Below, one piece after another: positions 7,308-16,500 of a DNA stretch of 64,000 nucleotides (positions are counted from its first letter, which is position 1; every line of letters begins with the position of its first letter). This stretch comes from Variovorax paradoxus (GTDB lineage Bacteria > Pseudomonadota > Gammaproteobacteria > Burkholderiales > Burkholderiaceae_C), in NCBI RefSeq assembly GCF_009755665.1, contig NZ_CP046622.1, positions 4,650,001 through 4,714,000 on the forward strand, read 5' to 3'. The notes under the pieces are model-generated. The model did no database searches and had not been told where the DNA came from. It was given only the letters and a program-made list of their open reading frames with translations. The position numbers and the translations under genes were made by a program.

Positions 7308-9401
7308 CTAGAAACCCGCCTGCTGGATCAATACCGAGACCGCACTGGCAGTCCAGTTGTGTGCAATGCTTTCTCGGGTGCCTTCGAAATGCACCTTCAC
7401 CTCGCGCACCGCGGCAAGAGGCGTGTCCGATTCGCCTTCCACGAGCACGCGGAACCACCCTTCGGCTGGCCGCAGTTCCGTCTTGGGCCGGGTGGGGTTG
7501 AGTGCAATCGGCCCGCCGTGGTCCTGCGCGAGCAGCAGGTGCGGCAGGCGCTTGACCGGACTGCTGTCAATCGCCCGCACCTTCCCCTGCAGCTTGCGCG
7601 TGCGCCCCTTCACGATCACCGTGGCTTCGCTGTCGAGCGACAGGCGCTGGCGGTCGTGTTCCGGCACCAGCGCCTCGACGCGCCAGCGGCGGCCGTCCAC
7701 GACCATCGCAATCAGCTGCGACGGGCCGAGCCAGGTCTCCTGGCCCACGAGCGGATCGAGGTCGCGAACCTCTCCGCTGTGCGACGCCACGAGCCGCAGC
7801 CGAAGCAATTCCGCCTCGCGCGCGCGGCCCTCGGCCAGCCATCGGCTCGCCTGCTGCTCCGCCACGGCCAGTTGCGCAGCCGGGCCTTCGGTCAGTCCGA
7901 GCGAACCGCGCGCGGCGCGCGCATAGGCGCTTGCGAGCGCATGTGCCTTGTCGCGCTCTCCCGCTTGGGCGGGCGCGTCGAGCGTGAGCAACTGGCGGCC
8001 AGGTTGAACCTCGAGCCCGTTGCGAATGTCCATGGCCGTCACGCGGGCTGCGAAAGGGGAATACACAGGCTGCTCCGAACCGGCCTTGAGTACGCCCGGT
8101 GCCGTGATGCCCGCCCGCCACGGCACCCACAGCACGAGCGCGGCGACGGCGAGCACCAGCAGCCAGACCAGCTTCCGGCGGTGCGGAATCTCCGCCCTTC
8201 GTTGCATCCACACGCGGAACTCCGCTGCAATCGGGCGCCCGACGAAGACGGCAAGCTCAACGAAGAACAGAAGAACGCCCAGCGCCTTGAAGAAGGCGTG
8301 ATACACGACGACCGCGATCCCGACGAAGAGCACGAGCCGATAGATCCAGGTGGCGAAGGCGAAGGCGATCAGAAAGCGCCGGAAGCCGGGCGAAAGCGTC
8401 TCCGGCAGAGGGTCGTCGAGCCCGAGCAGCCAGCGGCGCATGAAGCGTTTCGCCTGCTGCCCCGCACGTTCGTGCAAGCCCGGAAAATCGAGCGCATCGG
8501 TCAGCATGTAGTAGCCGTCGAAGCGCATGAACGGGCTGGCGTTGACCAGCAGCGTCAACACCCAGGCCGTGGTCGCCAGAAAGAACAGCGCATTGCGCAG
8601 ATCGCCGTCGGGCAGAAAGGCCCATAGCAAGGTCGACCAGGCCGCCAGCACCAGTTCGGATGCGATGCCGGCCGAAGCAATGGCAAAGCGATGGCGCGAG
8701 CGCTCGAGCTTCCAGCTCTCGCCCGTGTCGGTATAGGCCATCGGCCACATCACAAGCAGCGCGACGCCCATGTGGCCCACGCGCACACCGTGCCGCGTCG
8801 AGACGAGCGCATGTCCCAGCTCGTGGAGCAGCTTGGAAACGATCAGCGCACCGGCAAAGCCCAGCACGCCCTCCCAGCTCAGCGCACCACGCAGGTTGGC
8901 CTCGACGGTGTCCCACTGGCGCGCTGCGAGTACCAGGCCGGCCAGCGCGGCGAACGCCGTCAGCCCCACGAACCAGCGCGTGAACAGCCAGCTCACCCAG
9001 GGCAGCAGCCGCTCCAGCAAGAGCGCCGGCCGCACGAGCGGAATGCGCACAAACAGGTAGTTGTTGAGCAGCCAGCGCCAGGCCGGCATCGGTGGTTTTG
9101 GCCGCGCTGCCCGCAACAGTTGATGGCGGGCGAGAAAGCCCTGGAACTCGGCCACGTCGTCCGGCTCGGGCGCGAGCGTGGTGGCCTGCGCGACATCATT
9201 CGCGATGCGCTGCGCATCGGCGAGCCGCCACCGCCGCAGGAATTCGAACTCGAGCCAGCCGATGCGAAAGAACAGGTTGCGCACCGGGTCGCAGATGTGC
9301 CATGCCGGCGAGCCGTCGCGATTGGCGCCGGTCGCGTGAATCTGCAGTTCTTCGCGCAAATCCGGCCACGGCGCCGGCCCTGCGGCCGCGTGGCTCAGCA
9401 T
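7308..9401 (-). CDS. M50 site-2-protease / HlyD fusion membrane protein
   Basis: This 697-residue protein joins three parts. Residues about 15-100 are a small PqqD-like winged-helix-type region. Residues 110-420 are a polytopic intramembrane metalloprotease of family M50, with the zinc motif HELGH at 193-197 and the second S2P motif NASPFMRFDG at 287-296, whose Asp295 is the third zinc ligand. Residues about 425-697 are a HlyD-type barrel-sandwich/adaptor region after a last membrane segment (WLLVLAVAALVLWVPW). All catalytic residues are intact. The ATG at 9401 is chosen because GGGAG precedes it by eight bases; an in-frame GTG exists at 9410. The start overlaps the upstream HlyD gene by seven bases. 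In this operon it replaces the ABC exporter expected in type I secretion. Confidence 0.85.
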   Translation of the reverse strand: MLSHAAAGPAPWPDLREELQIHATGANRDGSPAWHICDPVRNLFFRIGWLEFEFLRRWRLADAQRIANDVAQATTLAPEPDDVAEFQGFLARHQLLRAARPKPPMPAWRWLLNNYLFVRIPLVRPALLLERLLPWVSWLFTRWFVGLTAFAALAGLVLAARQWDTVEANLRGALSWEGVLGFAGALIVSKLLHELGHALVSTRHGVRVGHMGVALLVMWPMAYTDTGESWKLERSRHRFAIASAGIASELVLAAWSTLLWAFLPDGDLRNALFFLATTAWVLTLLVNASPFMRFDGYYMLTDALDFPGLHERAGQQAKRFMRRWLLGLDDPLPETLSPGFRRFLIAFAFATWIYRLVLFVGIAVVVYHAFFKALGVLLFFVELAVFVGRPIAAEFRVWMQRRAEIPHRRKLVWLLVLAVAALVLWVPWRAGITAPGVLKAGSEQPVYSPFAARVTAMDIRNGLEVQPGRQLLTLDAPAQAGERDKAHALASAYARAARGSLGLTEGPAAQLAVAEQQASRWLAEGRAREAELLRLRLVASHSGEVRDLDPLVGQETWLGPSQLIAMVVDGRRWRVEALVPEHDRQRLSLDSEATVIVKGRTRKLQGKVRAIDSSPVKRLPHLLLAQDHGGPIALNPTRPKTELRPAEGWFRVLVEGESDTPLAAVREVKVHFEGTRESIAHNWTASAVSVLIQQAGF

Positions 9402-10747
9402 CCGCACCACTCCCGCATTGCGGCGAAGGGCCGCCGGAACATCAGGTATCCGAGCACGGTCCAGTCGCCCGACACGCGCGCGGTGCCACGCAGCCCGATG
9501 CGCGCAATGGGCGCCTTCTCATCGATGTGCCCGCGCAGCTGATAGCTCGCGACGCCGTTGGGTGCCTCGACGGCCTGGTAACCCGCGTAGTCGAGCCGTG
9601 CCGACACCGGGTCGAGCGGCGCCACGCGCAGGAACAGCGTCATCGGTGCGCCCGGTGCAAGATTGACGGCTTCGCTCACCGGCGCCCAAGCCTGCACGCC
9701 CAGCGAAGCCGGGTCGGCCAGCAGGCCGACGCGTTCGCCGGTCTGTACCGGCCGGCCTGCCCAATCGTCGGGGTCGGAATAGACGAACACGCCTTTGGCC
9801 GGCGCCTTGATCGAAAGCTGCGCCACCTCGCGCTGGAGAGACGCCACGTCGACTTCGCGCTCGCGCAACTTGCCTTCGGCCAGGTTGAGCTCGGCCTTGG
9901 CGCTTTGCGACTCGATCGCGCGCTGCGACGCCTGGTGCAGTTCGAGCCGCGCACTGGCCAGCGCCGCCTGCGCCACCGCCAGGCGATTGAAGAGGGTTGT
10001 ATCGTCGAGCTCGGCAATCACCTGGTCCGCCTCGACCGGGGTGTTGGGCTGCACGGTGATCCGCCGGATGACGCCGTCGCGCGGCGACGCAATCACCTGG
10101 CTGCGCAGCGAAATGACTTCGGCCTGCACCAGTGCGTATTCGCGCACCGGCGCCAGCAGCGCGAGCGGCAGCACAAGCAGCGACCAGCGCAGTGCCCTCT
10201 TGGACCAGAGGCCCTGCCAGAGCGTGCCGATCGAGCGCCGGCGGCCGGTCAGCGCCCACCAGGCATGACCGTAGGTTGCCGCGGCCTGCAACAGCAGGTA
10301 CTCCGGCGCCTCGGCGCCGAACTCGCTCGGCCATGGAAGCTCGCGCGCGAGCAGCAGCACGGCACGTGTATGGCCGTCCGGGCCTGTCAGCGGCAGCATC
10401 CAGACATGGTCGGGCAGCCAGTCCGCCCAGGACGCGGCCAACGCCGGTGGCAGCATCGAGGGCGCGAGCGAAAGCACCCGCGCGGCCGCCGGCAGGGCAT
10501 CGAGCCGCGGCCGCAGGTGGTCGGCCAACTCGGCCAGCCAGAGCGCATAGGGCGAATCGGCCTCGACGTCGGCCAGCCCCGAATGGCCGACCAGCCGGGT
10601 ACGCCGCGCGCCGAAGTAGCCCACCAGGGCCGCCTGCCGGTAGTGCGCGAGCGCGTGCGTTTCGTTGCAGATGACAAACGCCAGGTCCGCCGCGCGGTTG
10701 GACGCGCGCACCTTCGCGGCGAGCGCATGAAAAGCCAGATCGGTCAC
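9395..10747 (-). CDS. Membrane-anchored HlyD-family adaptor with GAF-like N-terminal domain
   Basis: The protein has 450 residues. Residues 1-165 look like a cytoplasmic GAF-type sensory domain (no membrane segment; DHVWMLPLTGPDGHTRAVLL). A single membrane helix follows at about 187-200 (WSLLVLPLALLAPV). The periplasmic HlyD region comes next: a lipoyl half (SPRDGVIRRITVQPNTPVEA), a helical hairpin (about 230-320), the second half (LSIKAPAKGVFVYSD) and a beta-barrel. It starts at GTG 10747, 31 bp after the preceding gene, and overlaps the M50 gene start. The domain order suggests it links a cytoplasmic signal to a periplasmic conduit. The GAF call is by general pattern only. Confidence 0.75.
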   Translation of the reverse strand: MTDLAFHALAAKVRASNRAADLAFVICNETHALAHYRQAALVGYFGARRTRLVGHSGLADVEADSPYALWLAELADHLRPRLDALPAAARVLSLAPSMLPPALAASWADWLPDHVWMLPLTGPDGHTRAVLLLARELPWPSEFGAEAPEYLLLQAAATYGHAWWALTGRRRSIGTLWQGLWSKRALRWSLLVLPLALLAPVREYALVQAEVISLRSQVIASPRDGVIRRITVQPNTPVEADQVIAELDDTTLFNRLAVAQAALASARLELHQASQRAIESQSAKAELNLAEGKLREREVDVASLQREVAQLSIKAPAKGVFVYSDPDDWAGRPVQTGERVGLLADPASLGVQAWAPVSEAVNLAPGAPMTLFLRVAPLDPVSARLDYAGYQAVEAPNGVASYQLRGHIDEKAPIARIGLRGTARVSGDWTVLGYLMFRRPFAAMREWCGC

Positions 10748-10778
10748 AGTTCGTTTTTCGGGCGGAAGCGGGCTCGGC

Positions 10779-11564
10779 TCAATGGCCCGCCGGAGGGCGA
10801 ATCTGGCCGCTCATGCCAGGGAGCACCTGGGCTGCGCCGCTGGCGAGTTCGGTCTCGATCTCGACCGTCTGGCTCACGGCATCGACGCGGCCGGCGACGC
10901 GCGTCACCTTGAGGTCGCAGGCGCTGGCGGTTTCGTCCACCGTGCCTTGAAGGCGGTCGCCCACCTTGAGCCATGCGAGCCATTGCGAAGGCACGTTCAT
11001 GCGCGCCTTGAGAGGGCCGTTGCCCACCAGTTCCACCACGGGTGCACCCGGGTTCACGCCCTGCCCCACCTTTACATGCACGCGCGCGACCTTGCCTGCA
11101 AAGGGCGCCACGAAAGCGCACTGGCCGAGTTGCGCATCGAAGATGCGGATTTGGCTTTGGGCCTTGTTGACGTTCGCGGCGGCAAGTTCGACCTCGACCT
11201 CCGCGGCCGACTGAAGCCCCTGCAGCTTCAGCTTGGCTTCGTACTGCACGCGGGCCGACTCGGCCTCGGCGCGCGCCGCGTCGCGGCGGGCCTGGAATTC
11301 AGCGCAATCGAAAGAGGCCAGCACCTGGCCGGCGCGAACGGTATCGCCGAGGTTCGCATGGACCTTGGCGAAGCGTCCGGCTGTCGAGGCCGAAAGAACG
11401 CTTTCCTGCGAGGCCACCACGAGAAAGCGCACCGGCGCCGCAGCGCTGGCTGCGCTCGGGGCCGCAGCCCGAGACGGTGCCGTTTGAGCCGCAGCTTGTT
11501 GCAGACCGATGCCGAGGCCGCAGATCGACGCGGCCAGCAGGCCGAATGCTCTGGAGCGGCGCAT
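10779..11564 (-). CDS. Periplasmic HlyD/RND-type adaptor protein
   Basis: The 261-residue product has a cleavable signal peptide (MRRSRAFGLLAASICGLGIG then AAAQT). It then has a short adaptor fold: a lipoyl half (STAGRFAKVHANLGDTVRAG), a helical hairpin of about 60 residues (RRDAARAEAESARVQYEAKL) and the second half (FVAPFAGKVARVHVKVGQGV), followed by a beta-barrel and LPGMSGQIRPPAGH. Such adaptors bridge inner-membrane components and a TolC channel. The ATG at 11564 shares one base with the TGA of the upstream tolC-like gene, indicating translational coupling. The frame is open further upstream, but the signal peptide fixes the start. Confidence 0.82.
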   Translation of the reverse strand: MRRSRAFGLLAASICGLGIGLQQAAAQTAPSRAAAPSAASAAAPVRFLVVASQESVLSASTAGRFAKVHANLGDTVRAGQVLASFDCAEFQARRDAARAEAESARVQYEAKLKLQGLQSAAEVEVELAAANVNKAQSQIRIFDAQLGQCAFVAPFAGKVARVHVKVGQGVNPGAPVVELVGNGPLKARMNVPSQWLAWLKVGDRLQGTVDETASACDLKVTRVAGRVDAVSQTVEIETELASGAAQVLPGMSGQIRPPAGH

Positions 11565-13522
11565 CACGGCTTCCCGGCGACCGAAGCGCTGTTGCTTGCA
11601 AGGCGGCGCAGATCGGAAATGACCGACAGCGTCGCTGCCTCGGCGAATGCGCCGAGCGCGCTCTCGCTCGGCGCATTCGGCAGAAAGCTCACGTAGCTCT
11701 GCGACAGCAGCCCGCGGCCGCCGGGTTCCGCGACGGTGACGCGCCATTGCGCACGCGTGGTGGCACGAGACTCCATGCGCTCGAATGCCAGTGTCAGCAC
11801 CAGCGCGTCGCCGCCTTGCGAGGTCTGCAGGTCGTTGCGCGAGACGATGCGCTCGACGGCGCCACGCACCGCGGCCTCGTTCACGCCCGCAGGGAGGTTT
11901 TGCACGCGCACCGTGATCGGACGGCTGGGCGTCTGCACGGCAGCCGTGCGGACGAACACGACTTTTTCACCTTCGAGCAAGCTCTTGTCGATGGCGCTGG
12001 CCAACGTGGGAATGTCGGTGCCGGTAACGGTGTCGGGCAGCAGGTCGATGCCCACCGAGTTCAACACGCGGGCGTACGAGGCCTGCGTTGCCGCGTAGGC
12101 GGTGGAGAGCTGAAAACGCGAAACCAGTGCACGCGAATCGGTGCGCAAGGCTTCCAGCTCGCTCTCCAGCCGGTTGCTGCTGCCGGCGCGCGAGACACTT
12201 GCCAGGCGCTGGTCGACGCGGCTCGATTCGGCCGCGAGCTCCTGGTCGACCAGTGCGAGCTTGTAGCGCTCGGCCGACACACGCACCTGCGTGATCACCG
12301 CCATCGAAAGCGCCAGGCGACGTGCCTCGTCGTTGCGCAGGCGCGCTTCGTTGGTACGGTTGATCGCGGGAATGGCCGCCAGGCGGAACAGGTCCATCGA
12401 CACGCTCACGCCCACATCGGTCCAGCTGTTGTTGTACAGCAGATCGTTGGAGTTGTAGCGCGGGCCGCCGTAGAGGTTCAGGCTCGGGAACAGGGCCGCG
12501 ATCTGCTTCCTGGTTTCGTTGACGCCGACGCGGGCCTTGTAGTCCTCCTCGCGCAACTCGGGCCGGTTTTCCAGCGCAATGCGTTCGAGCTTGTCGATGT
12601 CCAGCGTCGCCGGCGCATGCTGGCCCATCGGGCTGTCCACCAGCGTGAACTGGGTGCCGGGCGGCAGGCTCATGAGCGCCGCAAGTTCGCGCTTCGCAAA
12701 CTGCATTTCCTGGCGCTTGGCGTTGACCAGCGACATGGCGTCGAGCAATGCGCGCTGATAGGCGAGGCCCTGCGCCGGCGGCAGCACCCCGGCACGCTCG
12801 GCCTCGCGCGACTTGGCCAGCGCGTCTTCGATGCGCTTGGCGAGCTGGTCGGCTTCGGCCAGCAAGCGTTGTGCGCCGAGCGCCCGCCAATAGGCGTTGC
12901 GCACGTCCTGCACGATGTTCTGCAGGATCTTGCGGCGGCGCTCCTCGGCAATGTTGACCTCATCCGCTGCCTGCTTGGTGCGAAAGTAGGCCAGGCCGAA
13001 ATCAAGCGCGTTCCACGACAGCGTGGCGCGGCCGTAGTAGTGCGAGCGCTGCTCGGAGGTCGAGGGGCGCAGGCTCACCACCCGGTCCTCGATGCCGATG
13101 CTGGTGCCGCCGGAATCGTTGTTGCGGTCGTTGTAGCCCGCGTCGGCCACCAGCTTGGGCAGCATGTCTGTGGCCGACACGTCGAGCAGCCCGCGTGCGA
13201 GCGCGCTCTCCATCAGCTTGAGGCGGTAGTCCAGGTTGTACTTGAGGGCACGCGCCAATGCATCGGAGTAGCCGATCGGCGCGGAGACCGGTGCCTGGTC
13301 CTTGTACATCTGGGCCTGGTCGCTCTGCACGCGCTGCGCGACCTCCTCCGGCGTGACCTGCACGGGATTGACGCTGCAACCCGCCAGCAGCACGGCGATG
13401 GCCGCGGCCGCCCAGGTAGGGGCACCGGGGAGCTTCGATTTCTTCACGTTGAGAGTTTTGGTCATTTGGGTATCGGTTCTGAAAGATGGTTCGATGGCAG
13501 GCCGTGCGGTGGCCGGTTTCAT
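11564..13522 (-). CDS. TolC-like outer membrane lipoprotein with C-terminal extension
   Basis: The 652-residue protein carries a lipoprotein signal (LLAGC, with Cys49 as lipidation site), so it is probably anchored in the outer membrane. About 430 residues of TolC-type helical barrel follow (SWNALDFGLAYFRTKQAADE; NLYGGPRYNSNDLLYNNSW). The C-terminal ~170 residues (from DIPTLASAIDKSLLEGEKVV) are not part of normal TolC and contain a compact alpha/beta region. ATG 13522 overlaps the stop of the giant gene (ATGA). An alternative ATG at 13465 gives a more typical 29-residue signal peptide. It is the outer-membrane part of the operon that includes the HlyD adaptors and the M50 fusion. Confidence 0.82.
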   Translation of the reverse strand: MKPATARPAIEPSFRTDTQMTKTLNVKKSKLPGAPTWAAAAIAVLLAGCSVNPVQVTPEEVAQRVQSDQAQMYKDQAPVSAPIGYSDALARALKYNLDYRLKLMESALARGLLDVSATDMLPKLVADAGYNDRNNDSGGTSIGIEDRVVSLRPSTSEQRSHYYGRATLSWNALDFGLAYFRTKQAADEVNIAEERRRKILQNIVQDVRNAYWRALGAQRLLAEADQLAKRIEDALAKSREAERAGVLPPAQGLAYQRALLDAMSLVNAKRQEMQFAKRELAALMSLPPGTQFTLVDSPMGQHAPATLDIDKLERIALENRPELREEDYKARVGVNETRKQIAALFPSLNLYGGPRYNSNDLLYNNSWTDVGVSVSMDLFRLAAIPAINRTNEARLRNDEARRLALSMAVITQVRVSAERYKLALVDQELAAESSRVDQRLASVSRAGSSNRLESELEALRTDSRALVSRFQLSTAYAATQASYARVLNSVGIDLLPDTVTGTDIPTLASAIDKSLLEGEKVVFVRTAAVQTPSRPITVRVQNLPAGVNEAAVRGAVERIVSRNDLQTSQGGDALVLTLAFERMESRATTRAQWRVTVAEPGGRGLLSQSYVSFLPNAPSESALGAFAEAATLSVISDLRRLASNSASVAGKP

Positions 13523-16500
13523 GACTGGGCTGCGGGCACTTTGACGCGCACCGCTTCCTGCTGCTGCACGCGCACGACGTCGCGCACCGTGCCGCGTTCG
13601 CCTGCGCTCGCAGCCAGCCGGCTCGAGAAGGAGCGCGCGGCCTCCGCCGGCTCCGCGGATTGCCTGGCGCCGCCAGGTGTTGCGGGCAGCTGGATGGCTT
13701 CCGCATGCTGCGCACGCTCGGCGAGCGGCGCGGCCGAGGTTGCCGCGCCGGGCACCACGATGCGCTCGCCCTGCGGCTGCCGAGCCTGCGGGGCCTCGGC
13801 GGGCTTTTCCGCGGGTGCGGCAAAGTCCGGGAAATCGCCGAACAGGGCGTTGCCGGCATCCGGCAGCCCGGCATCCAGCCCGCGCAGCGCCTGCACCTGC
13901 CGCATTTCCTCGAGCAGGCGCAGCGACAAGGAAACGCCGTCGCGGCTCACGTGCTCGGTGTGGCTCATGTCCTGGCCGAAGCTGAAGACCCGGTTCCGGT
14001 CGACCGAGTTGTAGGCGCCGCCCGCCACGCGCGAGGCGATGGACGCCACCGCCTCCTGGCTCGCGCGATACGACTCCTGCACCGAGAACTCGACGAAGAG
14101 CGCCGGCACCATGCCCTGGGCGATGTAGCGCTGACGGGGCGCGTAGTCGTCCGGGAAGACCTCTTCGGACGTGGGCGGACGGAACTGCGAAGCGCCGCGA
14201 ATCGTCACGACAAGTTGCGCCGTGCTTGTGCTGCCGTCGGCATCGGTGATGGTGTAGCTGAACACCTCGGTCAGCGTCTGCCCGTCGCCGAGCGAGGACA
14301 CGCGCGAGTTGTTGCTGTCGACCGCATAGGTGTAGCTGCCGTCCGCGTTCAGCTGTAGCGTGCCGTAGGCGCCTGCCAGCGGCGCGCCGCCGATGATGCC
14401 GGGCCGCCCTTCGAACGAGAAGCCAGTCACGGGCTCGGCCACAAAATCGGCACCGATGCGGTCGCCGACGTCGCCGGGTCCACGGCCGTTCGGCCCAAAC
14501 AGGTTACCCCCCACCGAGGTGGCGCCGGGCCGCGCGGTGCCGACCGAAGCCGCATCGTCGCGCGCGGTGGGCACGTCGTCGATCACCAGCACGCGCAGCG
14601 TGCCGGTCGTGCTGTCGCCGTCGCGGTCGCGCACGACCACGGCGATGTCGTCCGTCACCTCGGCGCCGCCATGCGGCTGGCGCTGGCTCAGCGTGTAGCT
14701 GTAGCTGACGGCGCCCGTTGCCGGGTCGTAGCCGGTCAGCGTGATGGTGCCCTTGTCGGTGACGATGGTGACCGGTGTCGTGCCGAGATTCGCGAGCTGT
14801 GCCGGCGTCACGGTCGTGCCGCCCACATCGATGCTGCCAAGCCCGTCGGGCGTGCGGATCACGAAGCGGCCGGTGGTCGTCTCGCTCGGGTCGTTGCCAT
14901 CGCCAAGCCCGCGCTCGGAGACGGTGGCATGGCCGGTGCCGTCGGGGCCGTTGCCGTCCGTCAGATCGAGCACCACGCCGTCGTTGGCGCCGCCGATAGT
15001 GATGGTGATGGTGGCCGTCGAGGTGTCGCCGTCGGCATCGGTGATGGTGTAGCTGACCGTGTCGGTCAGCGTCTCGCCAGGCACCAGGTGTTGGACTGCG
15101 GGGTTGCCGTTGTCGAGCGTGTAGGTGTAGCTGCCGTCCGCGTTCACGACGATGCTGCCGTAGGCCATGGTCAGCGGCGAGCCCAGGCTGCCGGCCGTGC
15201 CGCCAAAGCTCACGCCGGTGACCGGCACGCCGTTGGCATTGTCCGCGCCGTTGGTGTCGTTGGCCTTGACGGCGCCGCTCACGGTGTTGGGCGCGGCATC
15301 TTCGGTGATGCTGGCCGTGTCGTTCACCGCCACCGGCACGTCGTCGACGATTCGCACCAGCAGCGTGCCGGTGTTCGTGCCGCCGCCCGCGTCGGTGACC
15401 TGCAAGGCGACCGGGTCGAAGCTCTCCGTCGCGCCGGGCTGGTTGATCGGGTTCTTGACCGTGTAGGTGTAGCTCAGCTCCCCGGCTGTGGGCACGGTGC
15501 CGCCGCCCACTGAACTGGTCACGGTGAAGCCGGTGAGCACCAGCGTGCCCTCGCCGGTGTCGATGGTGACCGGCGTGGTGCCGAGCGCCTGCAGCTGCGC
15601 CACCGTCAGCGTGGTGCCGCCGACTGTGACCGACGTCAATCCGTCGGCCGCGTCGATGGCGATGGTGCCGTTGCTGGTTTCGCGCGGGTCCGTGCCGCCG
15701 GGGCCGTCGGTGAGGCCGCTTTCGTGCACCTCGGTTTCGCCTGCCGCGGAACCGTTGCCGTCCACCGAAACGATCGATGGCCCGCTTGCAACGTCGGTAC
15801 GGCCATTGATGGTGATCGTGAGCGTGGCGGACGACTCGTCGCCGTCGGCGTCGACGATGGTGTAGTCCACCGTTTCGGTCAGCGTCTCGCCGTCCTTGAG
15901 CGCGTTGACGGTGGCGTTGTCGTTGTCGAGCGTGTAGGTGTAGGTGCCGTCCGCGTTGACCACGATGCTGCCGTAGGCGGTGGTGAGCGGGAGGCCCAGC
16001 GTGCCTGCGGTGGCGCCGAAGCTCACGGCCGAGACCGGAACTGGGACCGGGACGCTGTTGTCGTCGGCGCCGTTCGTGTCGTTGAACTTCAGGTCGCCGC
16101 TGACCGTGTTCGGTGCCGCGTCCTCGCTGATGCTGGCCGTGTCGTTGTCCGCCAACGGCACGTCGTCGACGATCAGCACAGTGAGCGTGCCGCTCGCAAC
16201 GTCGCCGTCTCGATCGGTCACGGTCAGCGCGAACGGGTCGGTGACTTCGCCGTTGGTGTGGTCCTGCTGCTGCGTGAGCGTGTAGCTGTAGCTCACCGCA
16301 CCGGCGGTCGTATGGATGCCCGCCACGGTGGTCGGCGTGAAGCCGGTGATGCTGAGCACGCCGTCTGCTGTGGTGACGGTCAGCGGCGCGTTCGACGTGG
16401 CGGCCTGCAGTTGCGCCAACGTGAACGACGAGCCATTGACGGTGATCGAGGCCAGGCCGTCCGCCGCGCTGATTGTGAAGGTGCTGTCCGCTGTCTCGTC

